From assembly GCA_033763655.1 (NCBI GenBank), contig JANRKD010000002.1:84881-148880 (forward strand): 64,000 nt of DNA, written 5' to 3'. Positions 43,338 through 53,085 of this stretch are shown in pieces. Within the stretch, counting starts at the first letter, position 1; each line of letters begins with the position of its first letter. The translations under genes and the position numbers were made by a program. This DNA comes from QFOX01 sp033763655 (GTDB lineage: Bacteria; Pseudomonadota; Alphaproteobacteria; Rickettsiales; UBA3002). A model generated the notes under the pieces. It saw only the letters and a program-made list of their open reading frames with translations. It had not been told where the DNA came from and searched no databases.

Positions 43338-44918
43338 CTAAAATTGCAGCATCCGCGCATCCTGAACATTCGGTAATTTCTCGATTTTTGCCAGAAGCGC
43401 CGCATCCACCGCATCATCCACCTCGATCAGCGCCACGGCATAGGTCGCTGAGACGTTGCGCCCGAGATGGAAGTTGGCGATGTTGATTTTCGCATCGCCC
43501 AGCAACTGCCCGACACCACCGATAAGACCAGGCTTATCCTCGTTGGCGACGTACAGCATACGGTTGCCGAGCGAGGCTTCGAGCAGCACGTCGTCGAGCG
43601 CGACCACGCGCGGCTTATCGCCAAACAGGGTGCCGCTGATCGCAAAATGGCCGCCATCGAAGGCAACCGTAATGCGCATCAGGGTTTTGTAATGCGCCGT
43701 GCGGTCATGGCGGATTTCACTGACCTCAATGTTGCGATCCTTGGCCACCACCGGCGCGTTGACCATATTCACCCCCTCCATCAGCGGGCTGAGCAGGCCA
43801 TTGAGCGCCGCCGCCGTCAGCGGCTTGATGTTCAGTTCGGTAACCTTGCCTTCATATTCGATGGTCACGTTGGTAATGCCGCCTTTGGTCATTTGCCCAG
43901 CGAAGCTGCCAAGCCGCGTCGCCAGGTCGAGATAGGGCTTGAGGCGCGCCGCGTCCTCCGCCGAAACGCTCGGCATATTGAGAGCATTGGTCACCGTGCC
44001 CACCGTCAGATATTCCGCCATCTGCTCGGCGACCTGAATCGCCACATTCTCCTGCGCCTCGCTGGTGCTGGCACCCAGATGCGGCGTCGCAATTACCTGC
44101 TCCATACCAAAGAGCGGGTTGGATTTAGCAGGCTCCTCCTCGAACACGTCGAGCGCGGCACCTGCGACATGCCCCGATTCAATCGCCGCTTTCAGGTCGG
44201 CTTCAACAATCAATCCGCCACGCGCGCAGTTGATAATCCGCACGCCTTTTTTGGTTTTCGCGAGGTTCTCTTTGCCGAGCAGGTGGCGCGTTGCGTCCGT
44301 CAGCGGCGTATGCAGCGAAATGAAATCGGCGCGGGCGAGGAGTTGCTCCAGCTCGACCTTTTCGACATTGAGCGCGGCGGCGCGTTCTGCCGAAAGGAAC
44401 GGGTCATACGAAATCACTTTCATTTTGAGCCCCTGCGCGCGGTCGGCAACGATGCTGCCGATATTGCCACAGCCAATGAGCCCAAGGGTTTTACCCGCCA
44501 TTTCGACGCCCATGAATTTGTTTTTCTCCCATTTGCCCGCATGGGTCGAGGCGCTGGCCGCCGGAATGTCGCGTGCGAGCGACATCATCAGCGTAATCGC
44601 ATGTTCGGCGGTCGTCACTGAATTGCCAAACGGCGTATTCATCACCACCACACCGCGCGCGGTGGCGGCTTTCACATCGACATTATCGACCCCGATACCG
44701 GCGCGGCCAACGACTTTCAGTTTCGTTGCCGCCGCCAGCACCGCCGGAGTGACTTTGGTGGCCGAACGAATCGCCAGCCCGTCATACTCGCCGATAATCT
44801 CGATCAATTGCGCCTCGGTCAGCCCCGTTTTCAGATCGACCTCGACCCCTCGGTTTTTGAAGATTTCAATCGCAGCCGGGCTGAGTTTATCGGAAATAAG
44901 GACTTTCACTTTAGGCAT
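43338..44918 (-). CDS. serA: D-3-phosphoglycerate dehydrogenase
   Basis: First enzyme of serine synthesis. The 526-residue long form has the catalytic/NAD domain (GRAGIGVDNVDVKAATARGV, LGLIGCGNIGSIVADRA, NCARGGLI, the His in ATPHLGAST), an allosteric substrate-binding domain and a C-terminal ACT domain that usually binds serine (NRMLYVANEDKPGLIGGVG). The ATG at 44918 (MPKVKVLISDKLSP) is standard; the frame stays open further upstream. serC, the next enzyme, is 1.8 kb upstream, separated by two unrelated genes. Confidence 0.95.
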   Translation of the reverse strand: MPKVKVLISDKLSPAAIEIFKNRGVEVDLKTGLTEAQLIEIIGEYDGLAIRSATKVTPAVLAAATKLKVVGRAGIGVDNVDVKAATARGVVVMNTPFGNSVTTAEHAITLMMSLARDIPAASASTHAGKWEKNKFMGVEMAGKTLGLIGCGNIGSIVADRAQGLKMKVISYDPFLSAERAAALNVEKVELEQLLARADFISLHTPLTDATRHLLGKENLAKTKKGVRIINCARGGLIVEADLKAAIESGHVAGAALDVFEEEPAKSNPLFGMEQVIATPHLGASTSEAQENVAIQVAEQMAEYLTVGTVTNALNMPSVSAEDAARLKPYLDLATRLGSFAGQMTKGGITNVTIEYEGKVTELNIKPLTAAALNGLLSPLMEGVNMVNAPVVAKDRNIEVSEIRHDRTAHYKTLMRITVAFDGGHFAISGTLFGDKPRVVALDDVLLEASLGNRMLYVANEDKPGLIGGVGQLLGDAKINIANFHLGRNVSATYAVALIEVDDAVDAALLAKIEKLPNVQDARMLQF

Positions 44919-45218
44919 GGGAGATTCCTCTGTAGTACATGATGGGCGGGCGCAAACCTCATCCCCCGACCGGAAATGCCATCGCGAAGGCAACCGGGGT
45001 GGCGTTGGTTTTCTCTGCATTGCCACACGCCCCCGCTTGCCGCAACGACGAAATGGATTTTTGTTACCTTGTGGTTATGTGCATTGGCACGGGTTGCCGT
45101 ATCAACGCAGGCCCCAAGCCCCTGCTTGCCGGGCTATCATCGGAGAGGACTCTGACAAAAAGGCCCCGCACCAACATGATGCGGGGCCTATTTTTTCCTT
45201 AATTGCGCATGCAATCAT
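44919..45218. other. Intergenic region upstream of serA
   Basis: A 300-bp gap holding a hairpin terminator for the minus-strand gene that ends at 45219 and, closer to serA, its presumed promoter region. No coding sequence or known riboswitch was seen. Confidence 0.5.
45157..45195. terminator. Bidirectional rho-independent terminator
   Basis: Stem GGCCCCGCA (45162-45170) and TGCGGGGCC (45180-45188) with a 9-base loop, followed by TATTTTTT on the plus strand and by TTTTT on the minus strand. It lies just past the stop of the minus-strand gene at 45219 and would insulate serA from it. Confidence 0.8.
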
Positions 45219-45566
45219 TTAATCACGGCCATGCCCACTCTCGGGGCGCTCGGCGCGCTCAGGACGTTCTGCCCGCTCGGCACGTTCGGGACGCTCAGGA
45301 CGCTCGGCACGTTCCGCCCGCTCAGGACGCTCAGGACGTTCCGCCCGCTCGGCGCGCTCAGGGCGTTCCGCATGTTCTGCACGTTCCGCCCGCTCGGCCC
45401 GCTCAGGGCGTTCCGCATGTTCTGCACGTTCCGCATGTTCGGCGCGCTCGGTACGCTCCGCCCGCTCGGCACGTTCTCTTTCCACTTCTTGAGCCTGAAC
45501 CAGAGATGCACCCGAAACGCTTGCCAGAAATGCCGCCGCTAACAGGGCTGCTTTTTGCTTCATCAT
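45219..45566 (-). CDS. Secreted protein made of Glu-Arg-Ala/Pro triplet repeats
   Basis: A 115-residue protein with a clear signal peptide (MMKQKAALLAAAFLASVSG, then ASLVQAQ). The mature part consists of about 28 three-residue units of the type ERA, ERP, EHA and ERT. The DNA is a 9-bp-like repeat (variants of GAGCGTGCC). AGGAGGT lies just upstream of the start. The product should be a highly charged, balanced polyampholyte, probably an extended helix or disordered. No family is recognised; metal buffering through the His residues is only a guess. A strong terminator follows. Confidence 0.75.
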   Translation of the reverse strand: MMKQKAALLAAAFLASVSGASLVQAQEVERERAERAERTERAEHAERAEHAERPERAERAERAEHAERPERAERAERPERPERAERAERPERPERAERAERPERAERPESGHGRD

Positions 45567-45725
45567 AATAACCTCCTGCAAAAATGAAAAAACTACGCTC
45601 GTTAAATAAAACCGATAGAGGCCGGATACACACGGATTCAACGCAACTTACAAATCCGCGCCGAAAATCTCTCGGGAAACGCAGGAGAAACCGACATGGT
45701 TCCCTCTGCCCACGTCACCGGCATG

Positions 45726-46544
45726 TTAGAATTTATAGCCCGCCAGAATGCCGCCGCCACCGTTGGGGCTTCCGTCACTGAAGCCTGTCAACCCATACAG
45801 CTGAACATTGATCCTATCGGTTGCTTTGACATTCACATACGCCGTGATTTCACTCGGGTTTTCCGTGCTCGACGCGGCCGCTTCACGCCAATCGTAGGTC
45901 AGGCCGGCGTTGACGCTTTTGGTGACATCATACCCGAAGCCAACATTGGCGATCCAGATATCATCCAGGTTCAGCGTGTTGTTGCTACCTACGAATTTAT
46001 AGCCCGCACCCGTGTAAAGGGAAAGTGGGCCAAACTGCCTGCTAAGGTCGGCCTGCACGGTGTAATCCGTTTCGCCGGTACCAAGCCCACGATCTTCATC
46101 TGCCGTTGGCAACTTAACTTTCGTGGTAAGGTCAAGGTAGGTATCCGATGCGATATTTGCCGTGTAGGTGAGCGAAGCCACAACATCGCCAAGCCCGGAC
46201 TCCGTCGTTACCGCCCCGCTGCTGTTCGTCACGACCCCGCCGCCGCCGCCGATAACGGCGCCAGGCCCCTTAATGCTGAGCCACGGCACGGTCAATTTCA
46301 CCGTCCAATCGTCTACTTCGAGCTTCCCTGAGACAGGCACATACCACACCTCTGTGTCGGCGCTTTGGCCGTAATCGCCCTTGCTGTAGTCAAACCCTGT
46401 GCTCAGCTTGAACTTGGCACCATCCCGATTAAAAACCTCTTGCTCGACCTCGTTGCCCTTTTTGGCCGCTGCCAGCGCGCCACTTGCGGACAGAACGCCA
46501 ACAGCGATGGTCGCCAAAGCGCTGCTCAGATATATTTTTTTCAT
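45726..46544 (-). CDS. Predicted outer-membrane beta-barrel protein
   Basis: A 272-residue protein with a signal peptide (MKKIYLSSALATIAVGVLSA) and alternating amphipathic strands (KLSTGFDYSKGDYGQSAD, YLDLTTKVKLPTADEDRGLG, SLYTGAGYKFVGSNN). It ends in an aromatic residue (GGILAGYKF), typical of barrels inserted by BamA. It resembles the transporter/MetA-pathway group of small barrels. A GGGGG-rich loop lies near residue 100. The ATG at 46544 places the signal peptide correctly; the frame is open further upstream. Substrate unknown. Confidence 0.78.
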   Translation of the reverse strand: MKKIYLSSALATIAVGVLSASGALAAAKKGNEVEQEVFNRDGAKFKLSTGFDYSKGDYGQSADTEVWYVPVSGKLEVDDWTVKLTVPWLSIKGPGAVIGGGGGVVTNSSGAVTTESGLGDVVASLTYTANIASDTYLDLTTKVKLPTADEDRGLGTGETDYTVQADLSRQFGPLSLYTGAGYKFVGSNNTLNLDDIWIANVGFGYDVTKSVNAGLTYDWREAAASSTENPSEITAYVNVKATDRINVQLYGLTGFSDGSPNGGGGILAGYKF

Positions 46545-46757
46545 GAATCCCCACAGAAAAACGAACATTACAAAAATCAGAGGATTAAGACTCTTAAAAA
46601 GGGCCACCCCTCACCTACAGCAGCCGAACGCTACAGCTCCGCATTGTAGCCAGACAGAATCTACTTATAAAAGCAAAAAAGCAAGCCTGATAGCGATTTG
46701 TCAATCAGAACATAATTAGCCAACATTTTCGCATCAGTTGACGGAATAATACGCGCC

Positions 46758-47921
46758 TTACGCCGCCTGCGCTTGCGCCTGCTTCACCTGCGCCCACGCC
46801 CAGTCGAGCCAGGGCAGCAGGGCGGCGATGTCCGCGTTTTCGACCGTCGCCCCCGCCCAGATGCGCAGGCCCGCCGGGGCATCGCGGTAAGCGCCAATGT
46901 CGTAGGCCACCGCCTCTTTTTCGAGCAGCGCGGTAAAATCCTTCAGGGCTTTGGCCTGCGCCTCGGCGCTCAGGCCTTTGTACCAGCTATCGCGAATTTT
47001 AAAGGTGACGGATGTGTTGGAACGGCTCGCTTTATCCGCACACAGGAACTCAATCCAATCGGATTTTTCTACCCAATTTTCCAGCGCCTTAAGGTTATTT
47101 TCTGAACGTTCAATTAATGATTTAAGCCCGCCCACCTGCTCCGCCCAACGCAGGCCATCGAGCGCGTCCTCGACCGCCAGCATGGAAGGGGTGTTGATGG
47201 TCTCGCCGACAAAAATCCCGTCCATCAGCTTGCCGTCTTTGGTCATCTGGAAGATTTTCGGCAACGGCCATGACGGCGTATAGCTGGTGAGGCGCGCCAC
47301 CGCACGCGGGCTGAGGGCGAGCATACCGTGCGCGCCCTCACCGCCGAGCGCTTTCTGCCAGCTCCAGGTCACCACATCGAGCTTGCTGAAATCGACCTCC
47401 ATCGCGAAGGTGGCGCTGGTTGCGTCGCAGATGGCCAGCCCCTCGCGGTCGTCCGCCACCCAATCAAGGTTGGGCACGCGCACGCCACTGGTGGTGCCGT
47501 TATAGGTGAACACCACATCGCGCTGCCAATCGACCTTCGCGAGGTCGGGGATAGCGCCATACGGCGCTTCGATTATGTTCAAATCGGTGAGTTTCAGTTG
47601 CTTTTTGCAATCCGCCGCCCAGCCCTTGCCGAAGCTTTCCCACACCAGCACATCGACCCCGCGCTGGCCGAGCAGGCTCCACATTGCCATTTCGATGGCA
47701 CCGGTATCGGAAGCCGGAACAATCCCGAGCACATAGTCCGCCGGAATACCAAGAAGCGCGCGGCTGCGATCGATCACTTCCTTCAGCTTGGTTTTGCCGA
47801 TTTTCGCGCGGTGCGAGCGCCCCAACGCGGCGTCCTTCAGCGCGTCGGGCGTCCAGCCCGGGCGTTTGGCGCACGGGCCGGAGGAAAAGCAGGGGTTATG
47901 GGGTTTTTCGGTCGGTTTCAT
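46758..47921 (-). CDS. serC: Phosphoserine aminotransferase
   Basis: Transaminates 3-phosphohydroxypyruvate, the SerA product, to phosphoserine. The 387-residue PLP protein begins MKPTEKPHNPCFSSGPCAKR and is the alphaproteobacterial type. It shows GIVPASDTGAIEMAMWSLLG and the PLP lysine in TWSWQKALGGEGAHGM, and it has the C-terminal domain. The ATG at 47921 is used; the frame continues upstream through the family D palindrome without homology. Confidence 0.92.
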   Translation of the reverse strand: MKPTEKPHNPCFSSGPCAKRPGWTPDALKDAALGRSHRAKIGKTKLKEVIDRSRALLGIPADYVLGIVPASDTGAIEMAMWSLLGQRGVDVLVWESFGKGWAADCKKQLKLTDLNIIEAPYGAIPDLAKVDWQRDVVFTYNGTTSGVRVPNLDWVADDREGLAICDATSATFAMEVDFSKLDVVTWSWQKALGGEGAHGMLALSPRAVARLTSYTPSWPLPKIFQMTKDGKLMDGIFVGETINTPSMLAVEDALDGLRWAEQVGGLKSLIERSENNLKALENWVEKSDWIEFLCADKASRSNTSVTFKIRDSWYKGLSAEAQAKALKDFTALLEKEAVAYDIGAYRDAPAGLRIWAGATVENADIAALLPWLDWAWAQVKQAQAQAA

Positions 47922-47976
47922 GAGGGCCTCGGTTATGTATGTATACTGTCGTCGCGAAGAAACGACACTCCCTATT

Positions 47977-48051
47977 GTCATGCCAAACTTGATTTGGCAT
48001 CCAGCGCGCAAAGCGCCAGAAAAACTGGATACCAGCTTTCGCTGGCATGAC
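47977..48051. repeat. Palindromic interspersed repeat, family D copy 2
   Basis: A 75-bp palindrome 55 bp upstream of serC. It starts GTCATGCCAAACTTGATTTG and ends CCAGCTTTCGCTGGCATGAC, with inner CATCCAGCGC and CTGGATACC. It matches the copy at 35746-35821 in reverse orientation. Confidence 0.85.
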
Positions 48052-48148
48052 AAATGTTAGAGTGGCGCAAAAACACCCGCCACGACGATTGAAAAAATCA
48101 CCTGCGCCCTACCTAGGCATTGCGCGAAGGCTTGTCAAATAAAGTGCG

Positions 48149-48901
48149 TCATGCGGCTGATGCCAGCATCCGCGCGAGCGCGTCGGTCATCACCTGCAAA
48201 TCCGCAGGGCGGTTGAGGCGGTGGTCGCCGTCCTTAATCAGGGTGACGGTGACTTCGTCGCCAAGCAACTGCCGCGCCAGCAGCAGCGAATGCTCCCACG
48301 GCACATCCACATCCTCCTGCCCGTGCAGCAGGTGGACGGGAATATCGAGGCCGATCACATCGTCGAGCATCAGGTGGTTGCGCGCTTCCTCGATGAAATG
48401 CCGGGTGACGGGGTAGTCGGCTTCCGACATTTCGCTATAGGCCCAGAACAGGCCGTTTTCATCCAGCTCCTGACGGCGCTCGGGCGAAAGGCGCGCAAAT
48501 AACAGGCGTTCGGTAAAATCCGGCGCCGGGGCGACCCCAATCAGCCCGCGCACCACGGCCTTGCGTTCACGCGCGGCGTTGAGCGCCACCCACGCGCCCA
48601 TGGATGAACCGATGAGAATAATCGACTCGCTCGCCGTCCGGTCAATCACTTCCAATGCACTTTGCATGGCGCTGCCGATGGTAAAGTCCATAAAATCGCC
48701 GCCCGACTGACCGTGGGCGAAATAATCAAAGCGTGTCAGCGGCACCCGATTGGCCGCGCACCATTCGGCCAGTGCAGTCGCTTTGGTGGCATTCATGTCC
48801 GAACGGTAGCCGCAGCAGAACACCACGCGCGGCCCCTCGCCGTCGCTGCTATGGTAAGCAATACGGCTGCCGTCGCCAAGGGTGAGGAACGCGGGTTTCA
48901 T
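48149..48901 (-). CDS. Alpha/beta-hydrolase
   Basis: A 250-residue single-domain hydrolase. The nucleophile is Ser100 in GSSMG. The acid is probably the Asp in HGQEDVDVPWEH and the base the His in DGDHRLNR. The FDYFAHGQSGG oxyanion-side region is typical of the ABHD10-like thioesterase/esterase group found in alphaproteobacteria. Substrate unknown. The ATG at 48901 is preferred; the frame extends to 48949 over the divergent glycosyltransferase promoter. Confidence 0.82.
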   Translation of the reverse strand: MKPAFLTLGDGSRIAYHSSDGEGPRVVFCCGYRSDMNATKATALAEWCAANRVPLTRFDYFAHGQSGGDFMDFTIGSAMQSALEVIDRTASESIILIGSSMGAWVALNAARERKAVVRGLIGVAPAPDFTERLLFARLSPERRQELDENGLFWAYSEMSEADYPVTRHFIEEARNHLMLDDVIGLDIPVHLLHGQEDVDVPWEHSLLLARQLLGDEVTVTLIKDGDHRLNRPADLQVMTDALARMLASAA

Positions 48902-48979
48902 CTGGTTGTTTATAGCGTCGCTTGTGGATGACGCAATAAACCATTGCACCCTTGGCGCGAATCACTATTGCTTTTCTCC

Positions 48980-50116
48980 ATGAGCGACCAACCTGTCATC
49001 CTGCAAGTGTTACCCCGCGTCGAAGCGGGTGGGGTCGAACGCGGCACGGTCGAAATCACCGCCGCCATCCGCGAGGCGGGAATGAAGCCGCTGGTCGCCT
49101 CGGCAGGCGGTGCCTTGATACCGCATATCACCCATGCCGGAGGCGAGCATATCACCCTGCCGCTGGAGCGCAAAAATCCCCTCATCATCCGCCAGAATGC
49201 ATGGCGGCTCTACCGCCTCATCAAAGCGCGCAAGGTGAGCCTCATCCATGCCCGCAGCCGCGCGCCTGCCTGGGCCGCCTATTATGCCGCAAAATGGGCC
49301 CGCATCCCGTTCATGACTACATTCCACGGCATTTACGGCACCGAATCGGCCATAAAGAAACGCTACAACAGCGTGATGGTAAAGGGCGCGCGGGTCATCG
49401 CCGTATCGGAGTTTGTGCGCGAACACATCCTCAGCACCTACGAGGTCGATCCGGCGATTATCCGCACCATTCCGCGCGGGGTCGATTTCACCATCTTCGA
49501 CGATACGCGACTGATCCCCGACCGCATCCAGCAACTTACCAAAAGCTGGGGGCTGTTCGATAATTTCTCGCCGGTGATTTTCTGCCCGGGGCGCATCAGC
49601 CGCATCAAAGGCCAGCATGTGCTGATCGAGGCGCTGGCGACGCTCGGCGACTTGCCCTATTTATGCATCATCGCGGGCAGCGACATCGGCCACGAGGATT
49701 ACCGTGAGGAATTGCAGGACCTCATCCGCGAACGTGGGCTGGAAAGCAAAGTGCATATTGCCAGCAGCACGCACTTCATGGCCGAGGCTTACACACTGTC
49801 GAACCTTGTGGTGGTGCCCTCGGTGCAGGCGGAATCGTTCGGGCGCGTCGCGATTGAGGCGCAGGCCATGGGGCGGGCGGTCATCGCCACCGACCATGGC
49901 GGCGCGCGCGAAACCATCCTCAATAACGAAACCGGCTACCTCGTGCCGCCCGGCGATGTCGACATGATGGCCGCCGCCATTCGTTTTGCCTTAGGGCGCG
50001 ACGCACAGACGACGCAGGCCATGGGCGATTATGCGCGGGCGCATGTGCGGGCGCATTTCAGCAGCCAGCGCATGAAGGACGACACGATCGCCGTCTACCG
50101 GGAATTGCTGCCGTGA
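48980..50116 (+). CDS. Glycosyltransferase family 4
   Basis: A 378-residue GT-B enzyme. The N-terminal acceptor domain begins VILQVLPRVEAGGVERGTVE and includes THGIYG-like FHGIYG. The C-terminal sugar-nucleotide domain has FCPGRISRIKGQHVLIEAL, VVVPSVQAESFGRVAIEAQA and TDHGGARETI. Relatives add sugars to lipopolysaccharide or exopolysaccharide. It is coupled by a GTGA overlap to a heptosyltransferase-like gene, so the two probably act on the same envelope glycan. Confidence 0.9.
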   Translation: MSDQPVILQVLPRVEAGGVERGTVEITAAIREAGMKPLVASAGGALIPHITHAGGEHITLPLERKNPLIIRQNAWRLYRLIKARKVSLIHARSRAPAWAAYYAAKWARIPFMTTFHGIYGTESAIKKRYNSVMVKGARVIAVSEFVREHILSTYEVDPAIIRTIPRGVDFTIFDDTRLIPDRIQQLTKSWGLFDNFSPVIFCPGRISRIKGQHVLIEALATLGDLPYLCIIAGSDIGHEDYREELQDLIRERGLESKVHIASSTHFMAEAYTLSNLVVVPSVQAESFGRVAIEAQAMGRAVIATDHGGARETILNNETGYLVPPGDVDMMAAAIRFALGRDAQTTQAMGDYARAHVRAHFSSQRMKDDTIAVYRELLP

Positions 50117-51078
50117 GCGGCGAGCATATCCTCGTCATCAAGCATGGAGCGCTGGGCGACATCATCATCGCCACGGCAGGCTTTGCCGCCATCCGCGCAC
50201 AGCATCCGGATGCGCATATCACCTGCCTGACCACCCGGCCTTACGCGGAATTACTGGCCCAAAGCCCCTATTTCAACGAAATCTGGGTCGATAGCAAACC
50301 CAAGCTGTTCGAGCGCGCCGCAGGCAAGCGCCTCAAAGCCATGCTGCGCAGCCAGCCCTGGGCATGGATTTATGACCTTCAGACCAGCAAACGCAGCACG
50401 CTTTACCCATGGCTACTGGCGCGTCCATGGCCACGCATCAGCAATGCCAGCCGCTTTGCGAGCCACGGCTATACCGACCCGGCGCGCCACACAAAACACG
50501 CGTTTGAAAACCTAAAAATCCAGCTGGGCATCACAGGTATCCGCGATGTCGGCATGCCCAACATAAGCTGGCTTCAGGCCGACATTGGCGACATCGCCGC
50601 CGCCATAGGCAGCCGCCGTGCGATACCACAGGGCGAACAGCTCAATCCCTGCGCCCTGCTGGTGCCCGGCGGCGCGGCACACCGCCCCGAGAAACGCTGG
50701 CCAGCGGAGCAATATGCCTCCCTCGCGCAGGAGCTTGCGGGCAAAGGTATTCGCCCGGTGCTGATTGGTACGGCGGCTGAGGCGGAAGCGCTCGATTCCA
50801 TCGCCACGCGGGTGCCTGCCGCCCTCAACCTCGGCGGCAAAACCAGCATTGCGCAACTGGCCACCCTCGCCCGCGCCGCCACCCTCGCCGTCGGAAACGA
50901 CACCGGCCCGATGCATGTCATCGCCGCCACCGGCTGCCCGGCGACCGTGCTGTTCAGCCATGCGAGCGACCCGGTGCGCTCGGCCCCCATCGGCGCAGCA
51001 GTGACCATCCTGCGCGAGATGGATTTGCAAAATTTGAGCGTAGACCGGGTGCTTGCCACCTTGACAGCGGGTGCTTAA
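50113..51078 (+). CDS. Glycosyltransferase family 9 (heptosyltransferase-like)
   Basis: A 321-residue protein beginning with GTG inside the stop region of the previous gene. It shows ILVIKHGALGDIIIATAGFA at the N-terminus, LVPGGAAHRPEKRWPAEQYA in the linker and GNDTGPMHVIAATGCPATVL in the donor-binding domain. This is the pattern of ADP-heptose:LPS heptosyltransferases. It suggests LPS core synthesis. Confidence 0.88.
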   Translation: MSGEHILVIKHGALGDIIIATAGFAAIRAQHPDAHITCLTTRPYAELLAQSPYFNEIWVDSKPKLFERAAGKRLKAMLRSQPWAWIYDLQTSKRSTLYPWLLARPWPRISNASRFASHGYTDPARHTKHAFENLKIQLGITGIRDVGMPNISWLQADIGDIAAAIGSRRAIPQGEQLNPCALLVPGGAAHRPEKRWPAEQYASLAQELAGKGIRPVLIGTAAEAEALDSIATRVPAALNLGGKTSIAQLATLARAATLAVGNDTGPMHVIAATGCPATVLFSHASDPVRSAPIGAAVTILREMDLQNLSVDRVLATLTAGA

Positions 51079-51113
51079 AGCGTAGAGTCCGCTTCCTGTT
51101 TTTGGAGAGCCGT

Positions 51114-53081
51114 ATGAACCACGCCCAGCCTGCCCTTGCCGAGATCACCGTTACCCTGCCCGACGGCAGCACCCGCGCCTATGCCTCCGGCACCACGGGC
51201 GAACAGGTGGCCGCCAGTATCGGCGCCGGGTTGGCGAAAGCCGCCGTCGCCATGAAAGTCGATGGGGTACAGCGCGACCTGTACCTGCCGCTGACGCAGG
51301 ATGTGAAGCTGCAATTGCTGACCGCGAAGGACGAAGAAGGCATCGAAATCATCCGCCACACCCTCACCGCGCAGTTGCTGGCGCGGGCGGTGAAAGAGCT
51401 GTTTCCGGGCGCACGGCTCGCCATCGGGCCGACGATTGATTACGGGTTTTACTACGATGTCGCCCTCGACACGCCGCTGACCCCGGACGACCTGCCACGG
51501 CTCGAAGCAAAAATGCACGAACTGCTGAAACAGCAAAACACCGTGACGCGCGAAATGTGGCCACGCGACAAGGCTATCGCGATGTTTGAAGCGCGCGGTG
51601 AAGGTTATAAAGCCGAATTAATCCGCCTCGCCCCCGAGGACGACACCACCGAACGCGGAAAAATCTCGCTCTACCGTCAGGGCAGCGGCGATGACGCCTT
51701 CATCGACCTGTGCCGTGGGCCGCATGTGCCCAATTTTGCTAAAATCAATGCCGCGTTCAAGCTGACGCGCATTTCGGGTGCCTACTGGCGCGGCGACGCA
51801 AAAAACGAAATGCTCCAGCGCATTTACGGCATCGCTTTTGCCACCGAGAAAGAACTCAAAGCCCACCTGCTGATGCTGGAGGAAGCCGAGAAGCGCGACC
51901 ACCGCAAACTGGGGCGCGAACTGGATCTATTCCATATTCAGGAGGAAGCGACCGGGCAGGTTTTCTGGCACGACAAAGGCTGGACGCTCTACCGCACACT
52001 CGAAAATTTCATCCGCACCAAGTTGCGCGCCGCGCAGTATATCGAAGTAAAAACGCCGATCCTCGTCGATCGCATCCTGTGGGAAAAATCCGGCCACTGG
52101 GAGAAATTCCACGACCATATGTTCATCAGCAGCTCGGAGGAAAAAACGCTCTGCATCAAGCCGATGAACTGCCCCTGCCATGTGCAGATTTTTAATGTCG
52201 GCATTAAATCCTACCGCGATTTGCCATTGCGTATGGCGGAGTTCGGCTCCTGCCATAGGAATGAACCTTCAGGCGCGCTGCACGGCCTCATGCGTGTACG
52301 CGGCTTCACGCAGGATGACGCCCATATTTTCTGCACCGAGGATCAAATCACCGCTGAAACCGTCGCTTTCTGCGATTTGCTGAAAGAAGTCTACCGCGAG
52401 TTGGGTTTTGCCGAGGTAAAGGTCAAATTCTCCGACCGCCCCGAAACCCGCGCGGGCAGCGACGCCACCTGGGACAAAGCCGAAAACGCACTGAAAGAAG
52501 CCGTCGGCGCCGCCGGGCTGGAATGGACGCTCAATCCCGGCGAGGGCGCATTTTATGGCCCAAAGCTTGAGTTCGTGCTGCGCGATGCCATTGGCCGCGA
52601 CTGGCAATGCGGCACGCTTCAGGTCGATTTCGTGCTGCCCGAGCGACTCGACGCAAACTATGTCGGCGAGGATGGCCAGAAGCACCGCCCGGTCATGCTC
52701 CACCGCGCGATTTTGGGCTCATTCGAGCGCTTTATCGGCATCCTGATCGAGCAATATGCCGGTAAATTCCCCGCCTGGCTGGCGCCTACGCAGGCCGTGG
52801 TCTGTTCCATCACCAACGAGTTCGACGGCTACGCGCAGGAAGTGCTCGATGCGCTGAAAGCCGCAGGTGTTCGGGCAGAATTCGACAACCGCGCCGAAAA
52901 AATCAATTACAAAGTGCGCGACCATTCGTTGCAGAAAATACCCTACATTATTGCCGTTGGTGGCCGCGATGCCGAGGGGCGTACTGTCGCCCTGCGCACG
53001 CTGGGAAGCGACGGCCAGCAAACACTGGCGCTTGACGTTGCCGTTCAAACCCTTGTAAAGGAATGCAGCACGCCGAATTAG
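51114..53081 (+). CDS. thrS: Threonyl-tRNA synthetase
   Basis: Charges tRNA(Thr). The 655-residue protein has the TGS domain (ITVTLPDGSTRAYASGTTG, 1-65) and the editing domain (about 66-225, DYGFYYD, YRQGSGDDAFIDLCRGPHVP). The class II core has motif 2 (FGSCHRNEPSGALHGLMRVRG, shortened here as RNEPSGALHGLMR) and the zinc ligands in KPMNCPCHVQIF. The anticodon domain closes the protein. The ATG at 51114 has GGAG upstream. It is followed by infC, the usual thrS-infC order. Confidence 0.95.
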   Translation: MNHAQPALAEITVTLPDGSTRAYASGTTGEQVAASIGAGLAKAAVAMKVDGVQRDLYLPLTQDVKLQLLTAKDEEGIEIIRHTLTAQLLARAVKELFPGARLAIGPTIDYGFYYDVALDTPLTPDDLPRLEAKMHELLKQQNTVTREMWPRDKAIAMFEARGEGYKAELIRLAPEDDTTERGKISLYRQGSGDDAFIDLCRGPHVPNFAKINAAFKLTRISGAYWRGDAKNEMLQRIYGIAFATEKELKAHLLMLEEAEKRDHRKLGRELDLFHIQEEATGQVFWHDKGWTLYRTLENFIRTKLRAAQYIEVKTPILVDRILWEKSGHWEKFHDHMFISSSEEKTLCIKPMNCPCHVQIFNVGIKSYRDLPLRMAEFGSCHRNEPSGALHGLMRVRGFTQDDAHIFCTEDQITAETVAFCDLLKEVYRELGFAEVKVKFSDRPETRAGSDATWDKAENALKEAVGAAGLEWTLNPGEGAFYGPKLEFVLRDAIGRDWQCGTLQVDFVLPERLDANYVGEDGQKHRPVMLHRAILGSFERFIGILIEQYAGKFPAWLAPTQAVVCSITNEFDGYAQEVLDALKAAGVRAEFDNRAEKINYKVRDHSLQKIPYIIAVGGRDAEGRTVALRTLGSDGQQTLALDVAVQTLVKECSTPN

Positions 53082-53085
53082 GCCC

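Noticed and set aside
43467..44621. 384-codon open frame on the plus strand opposite serA
   Set aside because: Complementary reading of a conserved gene; no recognisable domain.
45219..45566. CRISPR-like array suspected from the short regular repeats
   Set aside because: Repeats are 9-bp triplet-codon units without spacers, within a signal-peptide-bearing reading frame. No CRISPR array or cas gene was seen anywhere in the window.
47922..48053. N-terminal extension of serC
   Set aside because: Reads through a family D palindrome; the normal SerC N-terminus begins at 47921.
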